This document shows positions 54,202-64,000 of a stretch of 64,000 bases of DNA, piece by piece. The stretch covers positions 22,651,001-22,715,000 of the forward strand of contig CM074856.1 in NCBI GenBank assembly GCA_037501455.1, given 5' to 3'. Origin of the DNA: Lantana camara (Eukaryota > Streptophyta > Magnoliopsida > Lamiales > Verbenaceae). A program made the translations under genes and the position numbers. Numbering within the stretch: position 1 is the stretch's first letter; each line of letters opens with the position of its first letter. The notes beneath the pieces were generated by a model. It had not been told where the DNA came from and did not search any database. It worked only from the letters and a program-made list of their open reading frames with translations.

Positions 54202-55211
54202 CAATGTTTTCAAAACCGGACCGGAGGTCGAACTGGTAGGCTTACTGGTTACCGGTTCAACCGGTTCGATCGGTTCAACCACTGGTCGAACCGGTATGAC
54301 GTAATAAATAAATTATTATTATTTTATTAAGTAAATATATGATATATATCATATATATATATAATATATATCATGAATATATAAAATCAACATATAATTT
54401 TTAATATTTAAAATTGAAAATAATATTTCTTTACACGATATTTAAAAAAATGTACTACATTTATAGATAAAAAATTGTATTATTTCATATCCTACCAACA
54501 TTTATTTTTTCATAAAATCAATAATGTTTCAAAATAAGTAATAAAACAAAAGAAAGAATATATTTATATACATTTTTACCCACCTTAAATATTTATCCAC
54601 CTAAAGCTCTAGTCCCAAAAAGCCCAATGCCCAAAAAAGAAATATACAAAAACCTAATTGAAGCCCTAGAAATCTATACGCCACAGACTGTTTCTTTTCC
54701 TCTTCTCAAGATTCATGCGGCAGGACTATTCCTTCTCTTCTTCTATCATCTTCTACTAAAATTTCTCAGGCAAATCGGGCCACAGTCTTCCTTTTCTCAA
54801 GAATTAGTTCTAATATCTCATACAAAAATTTACTTCATATTTTGGTCAAAAACATTATCGAATAATCACGGTTAGTCTCTTCCTCTAACACTCTTCCTCC
54901 CTCTGTCTCTCAATATCCCACTCTGAATCGCTGCCTGAAACAGAAGAAGCGTAAAAGGGAAGAACGGAAAAGGCGAAAGGCAAGGAAAGAAGAAGAAGGG
55001 GGAAAAAAAAAAAAAAGAAAGAGCTTCAATCCGAAAACCGGCGGTCCGTTCCGGGTTTTACTGCCAAAACTAGCAGTTAACCGGCCGGTTTTTCCGGTTT
55101 CACACCGATCCGATCCCAGCCGGTTTTGAATACCCTACCGGACCGGACAGGCCTCCGGTCACCGATTGAACCGGTCCGACCGACCGGTCCGATCCGATTT
55201 TAAAAACACTG
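54202..55211. mobile_element. Non-autonomous hAT-type element (1,010 bp)
   Basis: A perfect 8-bp TSD CATATATG flanks it (54194-54201; 55212-55219). The left end CAATGTTTTCAAAACCGGAC and the right end, reverse-complemented, CAGTGTTTTTAAAATCGGAT, form imperfect TIRs. CCGGTT-rich subterminal repeats follow on both sides. The interior (54600-55010) lacks transposase. It resembles a CT-rich gene leader (AAACCTAATTGAAGCCCTAG, then CTCTTCC repeats), possibly a captured host fragment. Confidence 0.85.
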
Positions 55212-55219
55212 CATATATG

Positions 55220-56331
55220 GGTGAGCAGCCATGTTTAAGTTTGAAGATGGTGGACAATTCTCTAAAATCCCTAATTTATTTATAGAAATTCTCAACCAAT
55301 AAAATGCGTTCTCTAGCCTAGAGAAACTAGCAACAATCCTTGGTTATTGACTAATGGTTTTGGAGAAACAAAAAATTAAGCTTTTATTTCAAGGTAATGG
55401 ATTTGAGAAAATCATCAACTAAACCTTTATTTTAGCTCATAGACAGGGCAGATAATATAGGTTTTAGCCCATGGTTTCAACCCAAACCAATAGGATTGGG
55501 CTGGTTTGGATTTTAATTATTTTGTATTGGGTTGGTTTTGGACTGGTTCTGTATGAGCTAGGAAATTATTGGTTAAAAAATGGGCCGAGTTGGGCTCGTT
55601 ATGATTTTGTAATAGTTTATTAATGGGTCAGACCCGTTTAATTAATTTTAATGTGAATGATTATTATACCCTTAAATATTAAAAATAAAAATAAAAATAA
55701 AAATATAATCAGTCTGAAATTAAGAAGCCACAAAAAAAATTGAAAACTAAAAGTCTAAAACCCTCGCCGTTCTCACCACCGCCATCAGCGCCTCTAACCT
55801 CCAGCCACTGATGGCGCCGCCTCTTCCAGTTGCGGTCGGTGCTACTCCGGCTCAACCGCCGCCTACTCCAACTACCTCCGTCGCTCGTCGGCGGATTCAG
55901 CAACCAGTTGCCCCACTTTCTCTGTTTTCTCTGTGAAATTTCTCGCATCACAATTCACTTCACATATATCTCTCTCTAAGCCATTCTCGTGATCGAAGGT
56001 AATAGCTTCGCTATCATATTTAATCTCTCTAAAATTGGTGGAAATGGGTCAATTCTGCATATTTTCAGTTTATTTATCTAGTCGATTAAATAGTCGTATT
56101 ATTAATAGTACTATTTCTTGATTATTTCTTGATTTGATAAGATAAAATCACTTAGGGGCGGGGGGCGCTATTTTTTTTTTTAGTTTAAAAACCTTGGTGT
56201 TGAGAGTTGAAACCAAAATGCAGCGGCAGACGGTTGGTAATTGAAATTTTGATAACTGAATCATTTAAGTTAAGTTTTGTCTGACCACGCACTATTGTGT
56301 AAAAATGAGAAAATTAGCCCTATATTATGAT
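55220..56331. other. Intergenic DNA with a possible gene-leader relic
   Basis: An ATG at 55811 opens a 42-codon Pro/Ala/Thr-rich frame (MAPPLPVAVGATPAQPPPTP...) ending TGA at 55937. After it lies a CT-rich stretch and GATCGAAG|GTAATAGC, resembling a 5' exon donor. No continuation was recognised, so this may be a broken gene start or chance. The rest is AT-rich with CCCAACCC/GGGTTGGG text. Confidence 0.3.
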
Positions 56332-56340
56332 GATTAAATG

Positions 56341-56529
56341 CTATGATGCACGGACACTTCTAAAAATATCATTTTGCCGTGTCGTGTCATGCCGTGTCGT
56401 GTCGTGTCGGACACTCGTGTCCGACACCGTGTCCGACACTCCTTACGTGGGAAATTCAAGAAAAAATCAGTGTCGCCGTATCCGTGTCGTGTCGTGTCCG
56501 TGTCGCCGTATCCGTGTCCGTGCATCATG
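56341..56529. mobile_element. 189-bp GTGTC-rich MITE with 9-bp TSD
   Basis: A perfect 9-bp TSD GATTAAATG (56332-56340; 56530-56538) flanks ends CTATGATGCACGGACAC and GTGTCCGTGCATCATG (inverted, one base apart). The interior is built of GTGTC/GACAC words (CGTGTCGTGTCGTGTCGGAC). A 9-bp TSD fits Mutator-like elements. The same termini bound the ~1 kb insertion in the LINE at 13196-14185. Confidence 0.85.
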
Positions 56530-56763
56530 GATTAAATGTATATTTTTAAAAGAATAATGAAATATAAATTCCAATTATCTCCTTATTTATCTGGTCCACT
56601 ATTGAAAAAGATTGTGAATTCCCATTTTATTTAGTTTTTATTAAAGAACTCGTATTGTAGGCTTAATTCTTAAATCACAACACCTGTTCCATTTGTTAAA
56701 ATTTCCGGATGAATTTGTAAGCTACAAACATTGTGCAAATGGAGACTGTTGTTCGATATTGAG

Positions 56764-56985
56764 CGGATGAAATATGTCCAAAATATGTTAAACGGATCTA
56801 AAATAAGTCAAATAAATAGAAAAATCGGTGAAACAGATCTAAAATGGTTCGAACGGGACTAAAATGGATCAAATGTGTTAAAAATAAATTGAACAAGTCC
56901 AAAAGAGTTTAAACGGATCGAAAAAGCGTTAATGGGATTAAATGGATTAAAAATAGGTCAAATGTATCGATAAGGACATTTTGGA
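56764..56985. repeat. Degenerate ~20-bp tandem repeat
   Basis: Successive ~20-bp phrases follow ACGGATCTAAAATGGTTCGA: ACAGATCTAAAATGGTTCGA, ACGGGACTAAAATGGATCAA, ATGTGTTAAAAATAAATTGA, ACAAGTCCAAAAGAGTTTAA, ACGGATCGAAAAAGCGTTAA. It is followed by CCAACCCCAACCCCAAACC and GCCACCCCTA (about 57170), which looks like a hAT-type terminus; I did not find the partner end. Confidence 0.6.
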
Positions 56986-57179
56986 CATTTAAATACTTAA
57001 TTTAAGTATGGACTCATTAAAACCAATTATTAAAACCATTAGCGGCCTGCTACAACCCGTTTATAACGCTTAGGATTATTAATAACCCATTAACCTTCAA
57101 ACCATTTATGACCCAAACCATATTGACCCAACCCCAACCCCAAACCAAACCAACCTGCCAATTTGCCACCCCTACTCAT

Positions 57180-59700
57180 AGATTGAAGGGTGGATGATTC
57201 CAAGCCCATCAAATTTTAATACCATAAAGAAAAAAATTAACACCCCCCACAATTTTCTATTTCGACTTCAATACTTTTCCCTTTTTTCTTTTTTCTTAGT
57301 TAGAAATGTATTTTCCTTCTGTATTGATGGGCTGACATTCTCCAATTTATTTTTAACTTTGTCATTTATGATCTAATTGCATAAATTGTCAGTTATTTTT
57401 TATTTTGTCATATTCGAATCAACTTTTGAAAACTACACCCCAAAAATACAGTTTTTTGAAATGCAAACCCCATAGGGAAAATTTATTAAATCAATCGGAA
57501 TTAAAACTTACAAAGGAACAATAAAAAAAGTAACGCAGACTCAAGGTCGCAATTCTAATAAATTTGTGGGCAATCATACTTGCTCCACGTTTAATAGAAT
57601 AGAAGCTATCATTCTCAAAATTAGAACTAATACTGATAAAAACTATGAGAATATAACCAACAAAGAAGACCACCACTAGATTTTCAGCGTTTACAGATTC
57701 CAGATATTCAGCTTAATTGTTGACAAAAACCTTTAATTTGAGAAGGTGGAAAAAATATTGCCATTAACAGTCTCCGTTAAATAGTCAACAAAAATGAGAA
57801 AAGGTCCTCATGAGTACAAACATGCATACATAAACGCCAAGGTGAATTTGTAGAAAAACAAAAATCAAAAAACATTTGAAGTCATGGGAAAAAATGCAAT
57901 TAACACCCCCTAAAATTAAAGTTATTCAAAGATATATGAAAATTTTCTGGTCTATATCTCCCAAATTGAAAGTTATCTTATAGCAAAGATTATATATATA
58001 GTATTTAATATTTTTACCTCCTGTGAGATTGAGCAATTATAATTCGTATCACCTTAAATGAAAATATTACACAACTTACCCTTTCAAGTTTGCAAAATTA
58101 AAAATAAATCCATTCCGATAGAATTTTTTGCAAAACCATTCTTGAATTAACTACATCTCATCACTAATTAAGGAGGAAAAAAGTCATCATGATTAACAAT
58201 TTACAAACGAATCATGTATTAATCCTCTAAAAAAAGCTTCATGAATAATTTGTCTATCACTTGAGAATGATGTGTGAGTAATTGTTGTGAAGAATTAATT
58301 AGTGATGAAATATAATCAATTTAAGAAAAATTTCGTAAAAAATCCGATCGGAATGAGTTTATTTGTTATTTTCCAAACTTGAAAAAGTAAATTGTATACT
58401 ACATATTTGATATTTCTATCTAAAAAAATATGAGTTGCAATTACCCAATTTCGCAAGGGCTTAGACGTAAACAACCCTATATGTATATACATATTATATT
58501 TCTTAGTGTGTATGATGCGGAAAAGAACACAAAATTGGAGGTCCATAAATCACCCCATACCTTTTATACCAATTAAATTGGTTAGAGATCATTCCCACGT
58601 GCTGACATGTGATAGGGGATGGGAGTGTTTTATCATTTTTCCCTCCATTTGTTTTTTTGCTTTTTTGAACCATTATAGTTACACTATGGTCTCTATATAT
58701 ACGTTTTTATTATTTCTTTTTCTATGTGTACGTATATGTAAATACTTTATTGAAAATGTTCATGCCCAATACATATTAATTAACAATACTGTTTGACTAG
58801 CAGTTGAGCAGAGCATGTGATATGCAAGCCAGACTCACAATAGCAATAAGTTAAAATTTACTTATAAAAATTATGAAGCATTGGTCTAGTGTACGACTTT
58901 GAGATCCAGTAAAAATATTGCAAGCTTAAAATTTCGGATTCAAGTATGGGTCTTTGTGATCTTATCTTACTTTGTCATTTCTAATTTCGTTGTACATTCC
59001 TTTTTGAAATAATTTCTTGGTAATTTACATCATTATTATAATTAATTATAAACCTTTTCAATTATTTATTCAAATATTCACATGATTTTATTTAACCCGT
59101 TGGTCCCTGTAACCATTCTTTCATCGTCGTCCTTTTCTTTTTTCTTGTTTCAGAGTGGGAGTGTGTATCAACAACTGAGAAGCATGAATTTAAATTCAAA
59201 CCTATATATCAACAGAGAAATGTGATGCCACTTCATTCGAATCGGTAATGACATAATCGTAGTCATTTCTAACATAACCTAAAATATATAGAGCTAAATA
59301 TACGTAATACACGCAGTGGTTGAGGGGAGGAGAGGGGGTAGCCACCCCCTAAATTAATTCTGCCCCCCACTTGGATTTTTCTGTAGAAAATTAAAATAAA
59401 TAATTATCCTCTAAACTTTTTTTTTTTAATTATTTTATTTTCCACTCACTCTTCATTTTTTTTTTTTTTTTCTGTCATTCTCTATTAAAATGCTAACTCC
59501 ATCCTCCATATATAAGTTAGCTGTAAATAAATACATATGTAAAATAAATATTTGTAGACATCTAAGTTTGATCCACGTGGGATGATGATTATGTAGCTGA
59601 TATACATCTAAGCTTGATCAATGTACCCCACATAGCACTTGCAAGTAAAGCAGGTTACATGTGGGCAAAATTGGCTTTGTTTGTGAAGTGAACCCTACTT
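57180..59700. other. AT-rich intergenic DNA
   Basis: No coding frame, RNA gene or transposon end could be supported. Only simple repeats and T/A runs are seen. The part just left of 59900 should contain the promoter and 5' part of the MIR396 transcript. Confidence 0.45.
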
Positions 59701-59919
59701 TGTTTCCTTCCCTTCCTCCATAAAGCTGCTTTAATTCACACACACACAAACACGAAAAATTATGCTAGTGTGGTCCTATATATTACACTTTGTATGGGCT
59801 GCAAATCCAATTTCTTCACCACTCCATTTTCACAGTCTGAATATTCAATATTCGACGTCCCACATATATATTCTCTTTGTTTCTGTGAAATCAGTTAAAA
59901 ATTTATTAGAAACTAGTCC

Positions 59920-60028
59920 TCTCATGCTTTTCCACAGCTTTCTTGAACTTGTGCTGCTTCAACTTTTTGAACCTTCAGAAAAGATTGAACGGATTAAGCT
60001 CAAGAAAGCTGTGGGAAAACATGGTAAT
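59920..60028 (+). ncRNA. MIR396: MIR396 precursor hairpin
   Basis: The 5' arm contains the 21-nt mature sequence at 59930-59950, beginning TTCCACAGCTTTCTTGAAC and ending in TT, the miR396b-type form. The 3' arm (59998-60018) contains GCTCAAGAAAGCTGTGGGAA, the usual star strand with a 2-nt offset. CATG ... CATG pairs extend the stem outward; the ~47-nt loop is CT/A-rich. miR396 is deeply conserved in seed plants and cuts mRNAs of GROWTH-REGULATING FACTOR transcription factors (unrelated to the 'GRF zinc finger' name used above), limiting cell proliferation in leaves. Mature and star match the family; folding was judged by eye. Confidence 0.95.
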
Positions 60029-61950
60029 TCTGGACTCAATTAATCCTCTCAGGACAAGGCGAAGTGATCACAGTTCTGCAGGCATCAAATGCTGCTTTTC
60101 GCACACTATTATTCCATGGTAAATTCCTCATTTTTATCAACTCAGTTTCAAGTTTCCACTGTCAAAAAAAAAAAAAAGTTTCAAGTTTCCGTTTATAGTA
60201 GTACCCTTTGTTTTGTTATGAATATTCACCAGCATCAATTAAAAACACATTATCCTTTTTTTAATTTACTGCTTATATACTTTAAGAGTTGCCTTATAGA
60301 ATTGTTCTGTAATTAAAAATTGTATGAGAGTACCATTGGAAATTATTAGTGCTGATTTTATGTGTAAAGTCAGCGTATTAATAAAATTTACGGACTAAGT
60401 CTACCCTATTTATACCAATTGTTTAACAAACCTGCAAATTTTGTAGTCAATACCCATATGACATACTTATTAGTACGGTTTACCTATTAGGTAACTATGA
60501 CTTGAAGTTGTTTTTCATGTAATTTCCGGGTGAATAATCTACGAGGCATTGCAGAGAAAATTCTTTGACCGTTTTTTTCCTCTCTATCTTCAATAATTGA
60601 TAGTTCATCTTGTTTGCCCTTTTGTTTTTGCTGTCCTTTGATCTCATACATTTCTGTGAAAATTTGTTAATTTTGCCAACTACTACCAAAAGAAAATACT
60701 GCATTCATTAGTAATTATATTTATCCGAGTTTTATTCAATATATATACCAAATACACACAGAAAATCATATATTCTATACGACAAAGCTGTCAATGCGCG
60801 CTTATAGCTTTCACAACTGTGCAACTACATTCCAACCGCCAAATTATGAGTCCTTTTATTTCCTGCATAATGCGTATAATGTTGTAAAATTTATAGATTT
60901 TTGTACCCTTTTCTTTGGCTAATTTCTTTATCCTTTTTCTCTCTTAACTCCTAACATATTGCTCCCTAATTACTGGCAAAATATACCTATACACATGCTC
61001 ACACATTCCTTCGATCCAATTCTTGATGAGGCAAAATGTGCCTAACCTTTTAAATCATGTATCTACTGTTAAGAATTTATCGCCATTATTTTCTTGACAA
61101 TCGATTGAAATTTAACTGATTTGAGCGTCCCTTTCAATTTTTGGCTAATGTACAAAACTCTCATTAATTTTATGTCCCTTAAGAAAAGCTATTCGAGCTA
61201 TCAAAATCATCTTTTTGTTATGTCCCCATGATTTTTCTACCTAATAAATTTCTCATTAATTTAAACTCCATATATTAGGTGGAAGGAAAGAGGACCTATA
61301 TACGAGGCGTTCGTAAAAGCCATCATTAAATGTTATGACAATATTATTACCAAGTTAACATTAATTACTTTCGATAATAAAGAAGAAAAAAAAAAATAAA
61401 AAAAAAAAATATATATATACCATTATACGTAAATGTGGTTACATTTAATTTCCATGTGATCAATTAAATGAAACCAATCTGATAGAAATGAGTTGGAGTC
61501 ACTTGAAAACTTAAGCTTACATGAGTAGACATTGGGGCATGGATATCTTTACAAGTTCAGAAAGATGGTACAGCTGGTTTTGTGTCCACAAGGCATACAT
61601 AGCCTTTCCCTATAATTGGTGCATGCAGTTAAACTTTTAGACGGATCGCTTGGACCACCTTAGGCTTCATATTACATTGTCTTAGTTTTTGTAATTTGGT
61701 AGAAGAGAAAATAGTAAAATCCGGATACCAATTAGTCCCTTGGTATCGCTAATCACATTTGTGTGACTCAAGATTTTCGGGCGGTAAATCTAACACCGTA
61801 ATTTTCAAAAAGTCTCATTTTTGGGACTTTTTTTGGCTCGAACCGTTATTATTTGTTGAAAACTCAATCGTACTTCTCACGTATTCACTAAAACCACTTT
61901 GACTCTGTAAATTTTTTTTTATGTTTGGCCGTGTACTATCTGACGTCAAG
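60029..61950. other. AT-rich intergenic DNA; 3' part of the pri-miR396 transcript expected at its left end
   Basis: No gene or transposon end was recognised. A/AT runs lie at 61383-61418. Poly(A) signals cannot be chosen with confidence. Confidence 0.4.
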
Positions 61951-62720
61951 TCACAATCATTCAGAATTTGTATGTATGGGGTGAAATCGAGCGGTGATTG
62001 TTCGAGAGTACGAAGAAAATGGCTGCTCCAACCGACACACGTCGGATGGCCGAACTAGGGGAATATGAAGGGCCAGTTTTTGTTGTTCAACGTTCAAGAC
62101 AGTAAACCTTATATGAAATTTAAATGAGCTAGAGAGAGAAAGTGAACAGTATTGCTTACCCAATGGGGTGGATTTGTTGTAGCTAATACAGTAGTAAGGC
62201 AAGACCTTTTCGTAATTAAACTATTCGCAGGTTCTAGGGTTGTTGTCCTAAACGCGTGGTCCCATGGGGGTGATCCAGAGCGAAAGTATCTTTACGCCTG
62301 CAGGAATAGGGCAGTGATAGTGGGAAAGTGTACGGTTGCGTACGAAGCGTTAGAAATTATATTGGGCGATTCGAGGGGTAAGACCCTCGACCGGTCGAGA
62401 AGATGTCTGACCCTTAAGCAAAGACCCTAGACTGTTAGCCCGATGGATGGCCCTTAATGAGGCTAACAGGACTTGATAATCGAGGGATGCCTTTGTGTTA
62501 CTCCCATGTTTTTCAGGGATGTCGGGATTTGAGATGATGCCTTGCTGGATTTTGCACCAACGTACCACACTCTTATTTGACTCGGGATATTGGCGTGGCA
62601 CCATTTAATTTTGCCACAACCCCCAAACTCTATAGTCATGTTGGCATGGCTATAGAGTTATATATTTTGAATTCCAAGGGACCCTCCATTATGTAGGAAC
62701 TCTGGCGATCAACTGCGGTG
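61951..62720. other. Unidentified higher-GC stretch, possible transposon fragment
   Basis: Base composition is less AT-rich than the neighbours and text such as GACCCTCGACCGGTCGAG suggests short palindromes. No open frame has a recognisable domain. It may be an LTR or LTR-internal fragment. Confidence 0.3.
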
Positions 62721-64000
62721 CATGTTGTAAGGTTTACTAAAGTTAAAAACCAATCGTGCAAGTGTACACTAACATACGCGTAGCACAATAGGATCGAACT
62801 CACAGGGAAGGGAAATCAATCACTACTCTATATTCTTCTCTAATCTAAAGACTTGAAGGAAAGCAATTGTTGTTTCTATTAATCTACTAAGCCAAAAATT
62901 AACAATTAACTAGAATTAAACACAAATAATAACTTAACCACACGAATTAAACTCAGTAAACTAAGTAGGCAGGGGAAAAGTAATGAATCATACAATCAAG
63001 AGCTGATGTGATACTCGTCTGACAAGCGTAATTCTACAACCTGGTCACTTATATTTGTATTACCCTCACTCAAGGTGTAACCAAGTGCTTAATTAGTGTT
63101 CAATGTTGCTCTCGCAATCACCAATAGTTAATTAAACCATAGGAACAAGACTAGTGCAATTCAGTATTCTAGCGGGCTCGGCATGCAATAAGATTACTGT
63201 TGTATAAGCTAGGACCAAATCTCTTTGTACCCTACAACTTACAAGTTCTGAAAACCATCTAAATTACCATCACTCTTTCGATCTATAGGCAATTATGACA
63301 CATGCTAAGGGTGATCAGGCCATCGCAAGTCAATTCAAACCTGTTTTCAAACTAAGAATTACCACAAGTTATTCAAGCATCTCATCAAACATCTATCATG
63401 CAATCATCATCATTCCCCCTAGCCCTAGAGAATTAGCTACTCATAATTAAAACAAAACTCATAAAACTAAAGGAAATTGCATTAAAATAAATCATAGTTA
63501 TCAAATCTAAACAAAGTCTCTAAAACAAAAGCATAAACATTCAGCAATATCTAAAAATGAATCTAACATACGAAACTAAAACTAAATTCAAAGGAATTAG
63601 TTTGTAAATTGAAGCAACAATAAAACCAAAGATTGTTCTCGGAATTCAATTCTCTCGTCTTCTCGAATTCTCTGAAAATCTCTGAAAAACCCTTGGTCTT
63701 CTCTCCAAGCCCTAGGTCTTGATCTCGAAGAAAAAAACTCTAAAAAGACTCTAAAAACGCACTAATATAGCAGTCCAAAATAATTCTCGCCGCCCTAGGT
63801 AACGTGCGTTACCTATCCATGTGTAATTGTTGTTAACGCCCGTTACTGCTTGAAATCGCCATAATGTTTTTATTAGTGGTAACGGGCGTTACCACTTTTC
63901 TTCTGCACAGGGGTAACGGGCGTTACCCCTCCTCTCTTGCCAAACACTCCCCTTCTGTGGCCAGTAACGGGGGTTACTTCTTTTATACTCCTAAGTGGTA
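62721..64000. mobile_element. Probable LTR-retrotransposon fragment at the right edge
   Basis: The text CCAATCGTGCAAGTGTACAC...ATAGGATCGAACTCACAGGG resembles a stretch common in plant LTR retrotransposons (recalled, not searched). A CT-rich block (63630-63720) and a palindrome array (63797 onward) follow, as in the other LTRs of this window. The right end lies outside. Confidence 0.45.
63797..63976. repeat. Array of five palindromes with paired arm changes
   Basis: AGGTAACGTGCGTTACCT, GTTAACGCCCGTTAC, GTGGTAACGGGCGTTACCAC, GGGGTAACGGGCGTTACCCC and AGTAACGGGGGTTACT, spaced 32-50 bp. Outer bases differ between copies but stay complementary within each (AGG/CCT, GTGG/CCAC, GGGG/CCCC, AGT/ACT). 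Confidence 0.9.

Noticed and set aside
57194..57376. Short Phe/Leu-rich frame resembling a membrane peptide
   Set aside because: T-rich intergenic DNA often yields such frames; no start context, splice sites or homologous text.
62152..62430. 92-codon + strand frame
   Set aside because: No recognisable domain, in a transposon-like stretch; kept only as unidentified DNA.

Overview
The window is nuclear DNA of a flowering plant, probably a eudicot. It holds spliced genes with canonical GT/AG introns, a miR396 hairpin and many plant-type transposable elements. I could not name the species from sequence alone.

Host genes are few. (1) The first three exons of a Rif1-N/ARM-repeat protein lie on the minus strand at 603-2564, and the gene runs off the left edge. 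(2) An intact single-exon BED-finger/hAT-derived gene of the DAYSLEEPER/RICESLEEPER type (704 aa) lies at 6257-8371 on the minus strand, with a probable 1.2 kb intron in its 5' UTR. (3) A MIR396 gene lies on the plus strand near 59.92-60.03 kb. No other host protein gene could be supported.

Most of 11.3-55.2 kb is a stack of nested transposons, many of which could be bounded by target-site duplications (TSDs). A 5'-truncated L1-type LINE (11292-15118) carries a GTGTC-rich insertion. Next come internal and LTR pieces of a gag-only Ty3/gypsy family (15.1-18.5 kb). Then a copia-like LTR fragment is split by a CACTA-type element (18681-33433), and that element is split by a complete, young 12.6 kb Tat/Retand-type Ty3/gypsy element (19200-31773, TSD CTCTT). 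The Retand-type element carries a three-exon gene on its antisense strand with its own TATA box. At 34406-46447 a Mutator-like element (MULE) has a perfect 9-bp TSD and two convergent genes: a decayed mudrA transposase and an intact small GRF-zinc-finger membrane protein. Inside it sit a copia-like solo LTR and, inside that, a gypsy solo LTR, each with a perfect 5-bp TSD. At 46954-53336 is a non-autonomous gypsy element with LTRs and gag but no pol. At 54202-55211 is a hAT-type element with a perfect 8-bp TSD.

The flanks (0-11 kb and 55-64 kb) are mostly AT-rich intergenic DNA with small MITEs, degenerate tandem repeats and one apparent LTR fragment at the right edge.

The observations most worth following are the GRF-type gene in the mudrB position of the MULE, the spliced antisense gene of the Retand element, and arrays of short palindromes in unrelated LTR-like sequences. 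Those palindromes differ in sequence between elements, share the same layout, and show paired changes in their arms.
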